Notes: generated by a model not told the origin, from the sequence alone. 64,000 nt of DNA from Kosakonia radicincitans DSM 16656 (GCF_000280495.2 NZ_CP018016.1:2666001-2730000), one strand, 5' to 3'. Counted from the stretch's first letter, positions 46,109 to 55,389 are shown. Translations and numbers: made by a program.

Positions 46109-47455
46109 TCAGTCACCTGTTTTTCTGAACGTCACCGGAACGGTGGTTTTGGCGTCAAAACGTGCGCTGCACTCGGCTACGTCGTTGCTGCCTGCTTTAC
46201 AGGAAATGTCCGGCATCGGGTAACGGGTACCGTCGCTACACCGCGCGTTACCGCGACTTTTAATCAACAGTTCGCCGGTTTCGTGCAGGCCAGAGAAGAG
46301 ATCTGCGCGGCAGGTAATGTTCTTACCGTGAACAATGCGCGCCGACCCTTTGTTGTTCTGGATTTGATAACGCACCGCTGGCGCTTTGCCGGTCACGGGA
46401 TCTTTGACATCCAGATCAACGCGCCAGTTACCGTTAAGGAATTTGGTTGAACCGATTTTCACCTCGACAGCATCCATCACCAGCGCGCCTTTCGGGATGG
46501 CGGAAATCACCACCGGCTCTTTCGCGGCGGGTTTCTCGGCTACGGTTTCGGCAGGGGCGGAGACTTCCGCCTGGTGCAGTGGCAGCTTCGCCGTCAGCGC
46601 AGGAATTGGCGCGGCCTGCATGGCGGGCGGCGCAATTTCGACAGGTTCAGCTTTTGCAATCACCGGCGCGGGAGCCGGAACTTCTTGTTGCTTCAGCAGC
46701 AGCGGGGTGGCAATAGCCGCCGCGACTGCGGCAGCAACCGGCAGCGCCCACAGACCGTAGCGACGGCGTTTTTTCGCAGGCGTGGCGGCAACCGGAGCGG
46801 GTTCTGGCATCGGCGCGGCCTGCACAGGCGGTTCTTCAACCGGTTCTGGCTGCAATTTGATTTCCGGCGGCGTGCTTAACAGCGGCGCATCCGCCTGGCT
46901 GAAGGTGACTTCAACGGCAGGCTCTTCTTCTGGCTCCGGTTCCGGCAACATGGTGATTTCCGGCACTTCGGGTTCCGGTTCGCGCAGACAGTCGAGCACA
47001 TTTTCACGTGCGCTTTCATTGAGGTTGACGAACCCCCAGAAGGTGATGACCGGTTTGCCATCGACGAGGAAAACGTGATTTTCACCGGGAAATTGCAGCG
47101 CTTTCTCCAGCAGCGAGCCAAACAGCTGCTGCGCTGTTTTCTGCGATTGCAGGCATTTGCGGCTCAGGGCATAAGCGCTGTCGAGGGTATTTTCGAGGTG
47201 CTCGCGGGCGCGGCTTCGCGCCTCTTCGTCGGCGGCTTTCCACGAAACCGAGCGACCGTCGATGGGTGAATACCAGTCGACACGATCGCCTTCATCATTA
47301 ACCTGGGGTATTGCCAGACAGTCAACCAGCGCCTGCTGTTTGCGCAGGCGCAGTGCTTCACGAATTTGTAATGCCGAATCAAATACGGCCTGACCGCCGC
47401 CGCCCACGGCCTGGAAATCATCCAGATCGCCGCTGCGTAAGAGAGTTTTTGCCAC
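46109..47455 (-). CDS. srfA: SrfA family membrane-anchored protein
   Basis: A 448-residue protein with a cytosolic N-terminal part containing ENHVFLVDGKPVITFWGFVNL, a proline/glutamate-rich linker (about 145-225), one TM helix after RRRYGLWALP (about 235-255) and a periplasmic part of about 190 residues with a C-terminal domain holding four cysteines. The start is GTG 47455; a better ATG in another frame at 47463 leads to a shadow reading frame. First gene of srfABC, so it probably anchors the SrfB/SrfC machinery to the inner membrane. In Salmonella the operon has been tied to virulence regulation and motility; its biochemical role is open. Confidence 0.83.
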   Translation of the reverse strand: MAKTLLRSGDLDDFQAVGGGGQAVFDSALQIREALRLRKQQALVDCLAIPQVNDEGDRVDWYSPIDGRSVSWKAADEEARSRAREHLENTLDSAYALSRKCLQSQKTAQQLFGSLLEKALQFPGENHVFLVDGKPVITFWGFVNLNESARENVLDCLREPEPEVPEITMLPEPEPEEEPAVEVTFSQADAPLLSTPPEIKLQPEPVEEPPVQAAPMPEPAPVAATPAKKRRRYGLWALPVAAAVAAAIATPLLLKQQEVPAPAPVIAKAEPVEIAPPAMQAAPIPALTAKLPLHQAEVSAPAETVAEKPAAKEPVVISAIPKGALVMDAVEVKIGSTKFLNGNWRVDLDVKDPVTGKAPAVRYQIQNNKGSARIVHGKNITCRADLFSGLHETGELLIKSRGNARCSDGTRYPMPDISCKAGSNDVAECSARFDAKTTVPVTFRKTGD

Positions 47456-47734
47456 GTTTTCATCCCATAGGCTTCTTTACGCGTCTACTATACGCAAACT
47501 TGTCGCCAGTAAAAGGAAGAGGAGACTGCAAAACCATTGAATTCTCGATGCATAGATGACATCAATCAGACTTGACGCCGCGATAATTATTTAAGATAAA
47601 TTTTAATCGTAATGATGGTTGATATTTCAGCGAAATCAACTGCTTTAGCATAACCTGATAGAGAATCACCATTTGCCAGTTCACCTGAGCTGTGCTGAGA
47701 TTACTACTCCATATAAATAAGAAGGTTCCTGATA

Positions 47735-49333
47735 ATGTCTACAGGGAAAACGCTGCTCGCCCTCGCGCTGAGCACACTGTTACCGGCAAGTGCGGCATGG
47801 GCCGCGTCTAACGACACCATCGTCTACTGCTCCGAAGCGTCGCCTGAATCCTTTAACCCGCAAATTGCCAGTTCCGGGCCGACTTTTGTTGCCAGCTCGC
47901 AGGTGCTTTATAACCGCCTGGTCACCTTCGATCCGGTGAAAAATACCCCGATTCCGTCGCTGGCGACGGAGTGGAAAGTGTCGGAAGATGGCAAGACCTG
48001 GACGTTTACGCTGCGCCAGGGGGTAAAATTCAACAGCAATAAATATTTTAAACCGACGCGCGATTTCAACGCCGATGACGTGATTTTCTCCGTTATGCGG
48101 CAAATGGACGCGAAACACCCGTATCACAATGTTTCGCGGGGTAATTACGAATACTTCACCGATGTCGGCCTTGATAAGCTGATTAAAGAGGTGAAAAAGG
48201 TAGACGATTACCACGTCCAGTTTGTGCTGAACGAACCGAACGCCGCATTTCTTGCCGACTGGGGGATGGATTTCGCCTCTATTCTCTCAGCGGAATACGC
48301 CGATGCGATGCTGAAAAAAGGCACGCCGGAAAACGTCGACAACTGGCCAATCGGTACCGGCCCTTATGTGTTGCAGCAATACAAAACCGATGCGCAAATC
48401 CGTTATCTTGCCAACCCGAACTACTGGGAAGGCCCGGTACCAACCAAACACCTGATTTTCTCTATCACCCCGGATGTGCAGACACGCCTGGCGAAACTGC
48501 AAACCAACGAGTGCCAGATCATTCCGGCGCCGTCACCGGTGCAGTTTGATCAGATAAAAAACAACAAAGATTTGACGCTGCATACCATTGATGCGCTGAA
48601 CGTCGGTTATCTGGCATTTAACACCGAGAAAAAACCGTTTGATAACGTACTGGTGCGTCAGGCGCTGAACTATGCCACCGATAAGCAGGCGATCGTTAAC
48701 GCCGTGTTCCTCGGCTCCGGCAGCGTGGCGAAATCGCCGCTGCCGCCCAATATGCTGGGCTATAACAAAGATCTGAAGGATTACAGCTACGATCCGGAAA
48801 AAGCCAAAGCGCTGCTGAAACAGGCGGGCCTGGAGAAAGGCTTTGAAGCCACACTGTGGTCAATGCCGGTACAACGTCCGTATAACCCGAACTCGCGCCG
48901 TATCGCCGAGATGATCCAGAGCGACTGGGCGAAAGTGGGCGTGAAAGCGAAGATTGTCTCTTTCGAGTGGGGGGAGTATCTGGCCGGAATGCGTAAAGGC
49001 GAGCACGATACGGCTCTGTTCGGCTGGATGTCGGATAATGGCGACCCGGATAACTTCGCCGATACGCTGCTGGGCTGCAACAGCATCAAAAACGGCGCCA
49101 ACGCCGCGCGCTGGTGCGATAAAGGCTATGATGCGCTGGTGCAGAAAGCCAAAGTGGTCAGCGATCCGGCGGCCCGCGCCAAACTGTACGAACAGGCGCA
49201 GGATATCTTCTACCAGCAGGCGCCGTGGATTGCGCTGGCGAATGGCAAAACCTTCTACGCCACGCGCAGTAATGTGACCGGTTATCAGGTCAGCCTGATG
49301 GGCAGTGATTTCTCGAAAGTGAAATTGAATTAA
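47735..49333 (+). CDS. DppA-like peptide/nickel-type ABC substrate-binding protein
   Basis: A 532-residue SBP_bac_5 periplasmic protein. The signal peptide is residues 1-23 (SAAWA then ASND). DppA-like motifs are IVYCSEASPESFNPQI, LATEWKVSEDGKTWTFTLRQGVKFNSN, WPIGTGPYVLQQYK and FGWMSDNGDPDNFADTLLGCNS, with the paired Cys of DppA. The Asp recognising the peptide amino terminus (GWMSDNGDPDNF) is kept, so dipeptides or heme are plausible ligands. It has no permease or ATPase genes beside it, so it must use a transporter encoded elsewhere, probably DppBCDF. ydcY follows 10 nt later and may be co-transcribed. Confidence 0.9.
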   Translation: MSTGKTLLALALSTLLPASAAWAASNDTIVYCSEASPESFNPQIASSGPTFVASSQVLYNRLVTFDPVKNTPIPSLATEWKVSEDGKTWTFTLRQGVKFNSNKYFKPTRDFNADDVIFSVMRQMDAKHPYHNVSRGNYEYFTDVGLDKLIKEVKKVDDYHVQFVLNEPNAAFLADWGMDFASILSAEYADAMLKKGTPENVDNWPIGTGPYVLQQYKTDAQIRYLANPNYWEGPVPTKHLIFSITPDVQTRLAKLQTNECQIIPAPSPVQFDQIKNNKDLTLHTIDALNVGYLAFNTEKKPFDNVLVRQALNYATDKQAIVNAVFLGSGSVAKSPLPPNMLGYNKDLKDYSYDPEKAKALLKQAGLEKGFEATLWSMPVQRPYNPNSRRIAEMIQSDWAKVGVKAKIVSFEWGEYLAGMRKGEHDTALFGWMSDNGDPDNFADTLLGCNSIKNGANAARWCDKGYDALVQKAKVVSDPAARAKLYEQAQDIFYQQAPWIALANGKTFYATRSNVTGYQVSLMGSDFSKVKLN

Positions 49334-49343
49334 AGGAGTGGAT

Positions 49344-49577
49344 ATGTCACATCTGGATGAGGTTGTCGCGCGCGTTGATGCGGCCATTGAACAGAGCGTT
49401 ATTATCGGGATGAACGAATTACTGGTTGAACTCAGCGATGACGCCGCGCTAAGCCGGGAAGAGCGCTATGCGCAGCAGCAGCGCCTGCGAACGGCGATTG
49501 CGCATCACGGCCGCCAGCATAAAGAAGATATGGAAGCGCGCCGAGACCAGCTCACTAAAGGTGGCTCAATCCTGTGA
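49344..49577 (+). CDS. ydcY: YdcY family protein
   Basis: A 77-residue acidic helical protein closely matching E. coli YdcY throughout (MSHLDEVVARVDAAIEQS, REERYAQQQRLRTAIAHHG, EDMEARRDQLTKGG). Function unknown. ATG 49344 has AAAGGAG six nt before it; an in-frame GTG two codons earlier is not needed. It ends exactly one base before the convergent ydcZ. Confidence 0.93.
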   Translation: MSHLDEVVARVDAAIEQSVIIGMNELLVELSDDAALSREERYAQQQRLRTAIAHHGRQHKEDMEARRDQLTKGGSIL

Positions 49578-50027
49578 TCAGAACTGGCGTCTGGCCACCA
49601 GCCAGGCGCCAATCACCAGTAGCACCGCGCCGCATACCGGGCCAATCAGCGCCCGCAGCGCGATCCCCTGACTCCTCACCACATCCATCACCAGTCCGCC
49701 AATCAGCTGGCTTGCCACCAGAACTGCAATGGTCGTTGCCGCGCCAACGTACTGATAACCGCTGATGCTGGCGAAGACAAAAAACGAACCCAGCAAACCG
49801 GGAATTAATGTCCACCACTTCACGCTGGCGTACAGTTCCTGAAACCCGCTCATTCCGTGCCTGAACAGCAAAATCGAGACAAACAGCACAATACCCACCA
49901 GCGAGTTGAGCAGCATGGCGATAAGGATCGTCGAGGCCGACTGAGTAATGCGCACCATCAGCGTGTTTTGCACCACCAGGCCAATCCCGGCGGCGATCAG
50001 AAAGGTGAGGGTCAACGACTGGTTCAT
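49578..50027 (-). CDS. ydcZ: YdcZ inner-membrane protein (DMT superfamily)
   Basis: A 149-residue protein with five hydrophobic helices, as in E. coli YdcZ (PF04657 type). The sequence is almost entirely membrane-embedded. A transporter role is likely but its substrate is unknown; a single-domain member like this should dimerise. The start overlaps the mnaT stop (TAATG), so it is co-transcribed with mnaT. Confidence 0.92.
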   Translation of the reverse strand: MNQSLTLTFLIAAGIGLVVQNTLMVRITQSASTILIAMLLNSLVGIVLFVSILLFRHGMSGFQELYASVKWWTLIPGLLGSFFVFASISGYQYVGAATTIAVLVASQLIGGLVMDVVRSQGIALRALIGPVCGAVLLVIGAWLVARRQF

Positions 50028-50542
50028 TAGATAGCATCCGGATCGGTACGGTTATCGAGCTGCAACTGCATAAAGGTTAAATCGAGCCAACGACCAAACT
50101 TGGTGCCGACCTGCGGCATTTCCGCGGTCGTGACAAAACCCAGTTTACTGTGCAGATGAATAGAGCCATGGTTTTGCGACTCAATGCCCGCCACCATCAC
50201 ATGTTTACCAATGCGTCTGGCTTCTTCGATCAGGCGTTCCATCAGCGCCAGCCCGAGGCCTTTGCCCTGATGTTCGGGGTGAACATACACCGAGTGCTCG
50301 ACGGTGTGGCGAAAACCATCGAAGGCGCGCCAGTCACCAAACGAAGAGTAGCCGGTGACCACGCCATTTTCTTCGCTGACCAGCACTGGATAACCCAGTT
50401 TGGCGCGCGCTTCATACCAGGCAATACGGTTCCCTACATCGACCGTTTGATCGTTCCAGATGGCAGCAGTGTTCACCACCGCATGGTTGTAGATCTCTGC
50501 AATGGCGGCACAATCTTCTTTCCCGGCAAAACGAATATTCAT
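50027..50542 (-). CDS. mnaT: L-amino acid N-acyltransferase MnaT (YncA)
   Basis: A 171-residue GNAT acetyltransferase. The acetyl-CoA loop is VHPEHQGKGLGLALMERLI, with SVYVHPEH strand 4 before it. MnaT acetylates toxic methionine analogues such as methionine sulfoximine and methionine sulfone. It pairs with ydcZ as in E. coli and is divergent from an XRE-cupin regulator not present at this position in E. coli K-12. Confidence 0.92.
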   Translation of the reverse strand: MNIRFAGKEDCAAIAEIYNHAVVNTAAIWNDQTVDVGNRIAWYEARAKLGYPVLVSEENGVVTGYSSFGDWRAFDGFRHTVEHSVYVHPEHQGKGLGLALMERLIEEARRIGKHVMVAGIESQNHGSIHLHSKLGFVTTAEMPQVGTKFGRWLDLTFMQLQLDNRTDPDAI

Positions 50543-50566
50543 GGTTGAACCTCAGATTTGTACACT

Positions 50567-50590
50567 ATAGTATTACGATATGAATACTAT
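50567..50590. promoter_or_regulatory. inverted repeat over the XRE regulator start codon
   Basis: ATAGTAT (50567-50573) and ATACTAT (50584-50590) form a 7-bp inverted repeat with a 10-bp spacer, in the 37-bp space between the divergent mnaT and XRE genes and covering the XRE start codon. It could be an autoregulatory operator. Confidence 0.45.
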
Positions 50591-51155
50591 CTCAGACAAT
50601 ATAAATCAACGGATCAGTGCCAGAATTCGTGTAGAACGTGAATCCCGCGGCTGGTCATTGAGCGAACTGGCCGAACGCGCGGGCGTTTCGCGGGCGATGA
50701 TCCACAAAATCGAACGCGGCGAGAGCAGCCCAACGGCGGCGCTGCTGGCGCGGCTTTCCGGCGCATTCGGCATCAGCATGTCAACGCTGATTGCCCGCGC
50801 CGAAATGCAGGAAGGAAAGCTGCTGCGCTACGCCGATCAGCCGGTATGGAGCGACCCGCAAAGCCACTACCTGCGCCGCCACGTTTCGCCGCGCAGCGAT
50901 CTGCCTATCGATCTGGTGCAAATCGACCTGCCAGCGGGCAGCGATATTCCGATGCCCGCTTCTTCTTATGCGTTAGCACGGCAGTTAATTTGGTTGCAGG
51001 AAGGCGAGTTGGTGTTTGTTGAAGGCGATACGCGGCACGAAATGAAAGCCGGGGATTGCCTGGAACTCGGGCCGCCGAACGATTGCCGTTTTATCAACGA
51101 GAGCAGCGCACCTTGCCGCTATCTGGTGGTGCGGCTCAACCACGCCGGTACATAA
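50580..51155 (+). CDS. XRE-family regulator with C-terminal cupin
   Basis: A 191-residue regulator. The N-terminal HTH_XRE domain is clear (IRVERESRGWSLSELAERAGVSRAMIHKIERGESSPT, residues 16-52) and the C-terminal cupin includes LIWLQEGELVFVEGDTRHEMKAGDCLELG (about 137-165). Such proteins usually sense a small metabolite. The 37-bp space to mnaT implies shared control of mnaT-ydcZ. The start codon is close to the mRNA 5' end, with no clear ribosome site, so leaderless translation is possible. Confidence 0.88.
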   Translation: MNTISDNINQRISARIRVERESRGWSLSELAERAGVSRAMIHKIERGESSPTAALLARLSGAFGISMSTLIARAEMQEGKLLRYADQPVWSDPQSHYLRRHVSPRSDLPIDLVQIDLPAGSDIPMPASSYALARQLIWLQEGELVFVEGDTRHEMKAGDCLELGPPNDCRFINESSAPCRYLVVRLNHAGT

Positions 51156-51222
51156 TGTTAACGCGCTGCTGGCAGGAAACGACTAGTATCAGTAATTAGT
51201 CTTTCATGCACAGGAGAGCACG

Positions 51223-52260
51223 ATGAATCAATCTTCTCACCGCAATCGCCGTTGGGTGCTGGCTTCTCGCCCACATGGCGCCCCGGTTACCGACAATTTC
51301 CGCCTTGAAGAGGATGACATCGCGGCACCCGGCGAAGGCCAGGTGTTACTGCGAACGGTCTACCTCTCGTTAGATCCCTATATGCGCGGTCGTATGAGCG
51401 ATGCGCCATCCTATTCGCCGCCGGTAAAAATCGGCGAAGTGATGTGTGGCGCGACGGTCAGCCGCGTGGTCAGTTCACTGCATCCGGATTTTGCCGAAGG
51501 CGATTGGGTGCTGGCTTACAGCGGCTGGCAGGATTACGACATCGCCAGCGGCGATGATGTGATCAACCTTGGTAAAGATCCACAGCATCCCTCATGGTCG
51601 CTGGGTATCCTCGGTATGCCAGGTTTTACCGCCTATATGGGGCTGCTTGATATCGGTCAGCCGAAAGCGGGGGAAACGCTGGTCGTTGCCGCTGCAACCG
51701 GCCCGGTCGGCGCAACGGTCGGGCAGATCGGTAAAATCAAGGGGTGTCGCGTTGTCGGGGTCGCCGGGGGCAAAGAGAAGTGCCGTCATGCCGTGGAGGT
51801 ACTCGGTTTTGATCTCTGTCTCGACCATCACGCGGAAGATTTTGCCGAACAACTGGCGAGGGCCTGCCCGCAAGGGATCGATATCTATTTTGAAAATGTT
51901 GGCGGCAAAGTCTTTGATGCCGTGCTGCCATTATTAAATACCAGGGCGCGAATTCCGCTTTGCGGATTAGTCAGCGGTTATAACGCCACGGAACTTCCTG
52001 ACGGCCCGGATCGTATTCCGTTATTAATGGCAACGCTGCTTAAAAAACGAATTCGGTTGCAGGGATTTATTATTACTCAGGATTACGGTCACCGAATTAA
52101 CGAATTCCAGCAAGAAATGGGGAAATGGGTAAAACAGGAAATAATTCACTACCGTGAACAACTAACAGAAGGTCTTGAGCAAGCGCCGGAGGCGTTTATC
52201 GGTATGCTGGAAGGTCGAAATTTCGGCAAGGTCGTAGTGCAAATTGGACCATCACGCTAA
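51223..52260 (+). CDS. curA: NADPH-dependent curcumin/dihydrocurcumin reductase CurA
   Basis: A 345-residue medium-chain dehydrogenase/reductase, the same length as E. coli CurA (YncB). The NADPH-binding region TLVVAAATGPVGATVGQIGKI (about 153-173) and substrate loop PYMRGRMSDAPSYSPPVKIG are typical. No zinc-ligand cysteines, as expected for this group. It reduces alpha,beta-unsaturated ketones. ATG 51223 has AGGAG eight nt upstream. Confidence 0.93.
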   Translation: MNQSSHRNRRWVLASRPHGAPVTDNFRLEEDDIAAPGEGQVLLRTVYLSLDPYMRGRMSDAPSYSPPVKIGEVMCGATVSRVVSSLHPDFAEGDWVLAYSGWQDYDIASGDDVINLGKDPQHPSWSLGILGMPGFTAYMGLLDIGQPKAGETLVVAAATGPVGATVGQIGKIKGCRVVGVAGGKEKCRHAVEVLGFDLCLDHHAEDFAEQLARACPQGIDIYFENVGGKVFDAVLPLLNTRARIPLCGLVSGYNATELPDGPDRIPLLMATLLKKRIRLQGFIITQDYGHRINEFQQEMGKWVKQEIIHYREQLTEGLEQAPEAFIGMLEGRNFGKVVVQIGPSR

Positions 52261-52263
52261 GAG

Positions 52264-52293
52264 ACTGATGGCGGCGAAAAAAACCGCCGTCAG
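52264..52293 (+). terminator. hairpin downstream of curA
   Basis: CTGATGGCGG (52265-52274) pairs with CCGCCGTCAG (52284-52293), with one G-U pair, around an A-rich loop. It lies directly after the curA stop. No strong U-tract follows. Confidence 0.6.
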
Positions 52294-52509
52294 AATTGTG
52301 CAAAATCCGAAAAAACGTCTTTAATTAGACAAGCATAAGGAACTGATAACCTTGTGAAGGCGGTTCCTGGTAGTTGTGCATAATAACTAATTATTAGCTA
52401 CATCTTTTACGCGACAATCCAATACCAGGCATGTTTATATAATATATTTGAATGATTACGGACACGCTACCAGGCTGAAAATAAATAAGAAATTATACAG
52501 GACGCAAAC

Positions 52510-53166
52510 ATGCTTGATTTGGAGAAAGCGCAACGAACCAGCCTCACTATGCAGGTGGAGGCGAGTCTGAAAAATGCGCTTATTATCGGCGCGCTAAAAC
52601 CTGGCGCGCGGCTTATCACGAAAGAAATAGCAGATCAGTTGGGTACCAGTATTACTCCGGTACGGGAAGCGCTTTTGCGTTTGGTCTCTGCAGGCGCGCT
52701 ACATGCCACACCGGCGCAGGCGTTTTTAGTGCCGGAGGTCAGCCTTGAACGCTATGACGAAATCAACCAGATACGCAAAAACCTTGAAGGGATGGCTGCC
52801 CGTGCCGCCAGTCAAAGTATGACCCCGGAGAGGATCAGGGAGTTGCGTGCGCTGGCTGCGGCTTTTCACGAAACACTAAAAAGCGGCCATACCGAGCAGA
52901 TGTTGCAGGCAAATCGGATTTTTCGCTTTTCGATTTACCAGCAGGCAGGTATGCCGACATTGACAGCATTGATTGAGCAATTATGGGTACGCATTGGCCC
53001 ATGTTTTAATTATCTTTATCCACATTCGGATGATTTAACACGCAGCCACGATTATTCAGACTTATTAGCCGCACTTGAAGAAGGTGATGCTTTTGCCAGC
53101 GAACGCGGAATATGGCGGGCCATCGATGAGGGCGCAAACATTATTCATAAGCAATTTTATCGCTGA
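52510..53166 (+). CDS. mcbR: GntR/FadR-type regulator McbR
   Basis: A 218-residue FadR-subfamily GntR protein (221 aa in E. coli). Winged HTH at residues 10-75 (LIIGALKPGARLITKEIADQLGTSITPVREALLRL) and a helical FCD domain after that. E. coli McbR represses mcbA (ybiM) and affects biofilm and colanic acid. Position after curA is conserved. Confidence 0.92.
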   Translation: MLDLEKAQRTSLTMQVEASLKNALIIGALKPGARLITKEIADQLGTSITPVREALLRLVSAGALHATPAQAFLVPEVSLERYDEINQIRKNLEGMAARAASQSMTPERIRELRALAAAFHETLKSGHTEQMLQANRIFRFSIYQQAGMPTLTALIEQLWVRIGPCFNYLYPHSDDLTRSHDYSDLLAALEEGDAFASERGIWRAIDEGANIIHKQFYR

Positions 53167-53361
53167 GCTATTTCTCTTAAATACAATCACTTAACCTAAA
53201 TCATGGATGCTTCCCGACAAAAATTTGTCATTGGGGCGCATCCATATCACGTTTTGCGCTTATAAGACCAGTTAATACCTGAAATCCACGCATTCCCTGC
53301 CGATAACCTTTCTTGCGCGTAGTAAGGCGCTAACATTTGGTGTCCAGCGAGGAGTCGGGGA

Positions 53362-55299
53362 ATGTCATTTAACCAACGATTAAGCAATATAAAAATTAGT
53401 AGAAAGCTGTCGGTAGGATTTGGGTTAGTTCTGTTTCTGGTTGCTGTTGCTTCTGTCCTCAGTGTGTTGCGCTTTCAGGAAATCCGCGACGTCTATCAAA
53501 AAACCAATCTGATGTATAACATCAACATCGAAGTGTTTCAGGCAAAAATTAACCGCCTGAAATATTTCTATGGTGATGATAAATCCGGTCAGGTGATGTC
53601 TGATTACGTTCGCCACGCTTCAGAGTTGACGGCCAGCGCTGACAACATGAGCTGGTCAACCAACGAAAAACAGATCATCAACGATGTCGCCGATCATCTG
53701 GCGAAGTTCCAGAGCAGCATTGGCGAGATGCAAAAAGCGACCAGTGATATTCACGCCGTTCGCGATGCGCTCGATAAACTCGCTGCTGAAGATCTCGCCG
53801 CCAGCTACACCACGCTCGTGCGTACGCCGGTTGCCGATCCGAGCCTGATGACGCAAGTTTATGAGCAATTATTCGCTATCAGCGCAGTGCGTGAAGCGGC
53901 GCTGGTTGTCCGTTATAGCCCAGGCAAAGAGAGCAGCGATGCGCTGGAGCGCCATTTCAGCGACACGCAAAAAAGTGTTCAGGCGCTGTCGAGCCAGCTG
54001 CCGGGCGAACTGCAAGCGCTGTTACAGGCTTTATGGGATAACACCGTTAAATACCACGATTTGAGCCGCAACTATTTCACCGCCTATCAGGCTCTCAAGA
54101 CCGCAGAAGATCATGTTAAAACCGGTGGCGATAACAGCAGCGCGGCGCTGAAGCAGATCATTACGCTAGTAAAAGCGCACAACGATGAGCTGGCCTATAG
54201 CTCCAGTACCATCGCCGCAATTATCGGCGCTATCGCCATTCTGCTCGGAGTGATTGTCTCCTGGTGGGTGATCCGCCAGATTACCCGTCCGATTGACCGC
54301 AACCTTGCACTGGCGGAACGTATTGCCAGCGGCGATCTCAGCTCGCAAATTCGCGCGCAGAGTACCGACGAACTGGGGCAATTGACCGGGGCAATGGGGC
54401 GGATGAACGACACGCTGCGTGAAATGATCCACGAAGTACGTAACAGCGTGACGAAGGTTTCCCGCGCGGCAACCGAAATTGCCGAAGGCAATACCGATCT
54501 CTCTTCCCGTACGGAACAGCAGGCCGCAGCGGTTGTGGAAACGGCAGCCAGCATGGAAGAGCTGACCGCGACGGTGAAAAATAACGCCGATAACGCCCGT
54601 AACGCCAGCAGCCTTGCGGCGCAGGCCTCACAGACGGCCGGCGAAGGCGGTACGGTAATGCGCGAAGTGGTGAATACCATGGGCGACATTCACAGCAGCT
54701 CTAACAAAATTGCTGATATCACCGCAGTGATTAACAGTATTGCGTTCCAGACGAACATTCTGGCGCTGAACGCCGCAGTGGAAGCCGCGCGTGCCGGTGA
54801 ACAAGGCCGGGGTTTCGCCGTAGTGGCCAGCGAAGTGCGCAGCCTGTCTCAGCGCAGTTCGCAGGCGGCAAAAGATATTGAACAACTGATCAGCGAGTCG
54901 GTTTCCCGTATCAATGTCGGCAGTGAGTTGGTGGCCAAAGCCGGTGAAACCATGGACCAGGTTGTCCGATCGGTAACGCGTGTTAACGATATCATGGGTG
55001 AAATTTCCTCGGCGTCGGAAGAGCAGAGCCGTGGTATTGAGCAGATTGCCCGTGCAGTGAGCGAGCTGGACAGCACCACGCAACAAAACGCCGCGCTGGT
55101 GAGCGAATCGTCTTCAGCGGCAGGTTCGCTGGAAGAACAGGCGCGTCTGCTGGAAGAACTGGTGGCAACATTCCGTCTGGAGCAAAACGAAGCCAAAAGC
55201 GCACCGAAAGCGGGAAAACCCAAAGCCACGCCAACGGCGAAAGCGCCTGCTTTACCGCGTGAAACACAAAGCAGCGATGAAGGCTGGACCACCTTCTGA
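53362..55299 (+). CDS. methyl-accepting chemotaxis protein with HBM-type sensor
   Basis: A 645-residue chemoreceptor. TM1 about residues 15-37; a long helical periplasmic sensor (about 40-275) of the HBM type; TM2 about 277-300 (IAAIIGAIAILLGVIVSWWVI); HAMP (RQITRPIDRNLALAERIASGDL); and the signalling domain with the invariant tip NSIAFQTNILALNAAVEAARAGEQGRGFAVVASEVR. Methylation helices flank the tip. The C-terminus DEGWTTF resembles the NWETF CheR/CheB tether. HBM receptors such as McpS sense TCA intermediates, which may relate to the citrate cluster, but the ligand is unknown. ATG 53362 has GAGGAG upstream. Not in this position in E. coli K-12. Confidence 0.9.
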   Translation: MSFNQRLSNIKISRKLSVGFGLVLFLVAVASVLSVLRFQEIRDVYQKTNLMYNINIEVFQAKINRLKYFYGDDKSGQVMSDYVRHASELTASADNMSWSTNEKQIINDVADHLAKFQSSIGEMQKATSDIHAVRDALDKLAAEDLAASYTTLVRTPVADPSLMTQVYEQLFAISAVREAALVVRYSPGKESSDALERHFSDTQKSVQALSSQLPGELQALLQALWDNTVKYHDLSRNYFTAYQALKTAEDHVKTGGDNSSAALKQIITLVKAHNDELAYSSSTIAAIIGAIAILLGVIVSWWVIRQITRPIDRNLALAERIASGDLSSQIRAQSTDELGQLTGAMGRMNDTLREMIHEVRNSVTKVSRAATEIAEGNTDLSSRTEQQAAAVVETAASMEELTATVKNNADNARNASSLAAQASQTAGEGGTVMREVVNTMGDIHSSSNKIADITAVINSIAFQTNILALNAAVEAARAGEQGRGFAVVASEVRSLSQRSSQAAKDIEQLISESVSRINVGSELVAKAGETMDQVVRSVTRVNDIMGEISSASEEQSRGIEQIARAVSELDSTTQQNAALVSESSSAAGSLEEQARLLEELVATFRLEQNEAKSAPKAGKPKATPTAKAPALPRETQSSDEGWTTF

Positions 55300-55389
55300 C
55301 AGTGTTTTAACTCAGTAAAAGACCACCTTCTTAGAAGGTGGCTTTTGAGAATGCCCCCTGTAAGGGGGGCTATTGTCACTTCCCGCTTA

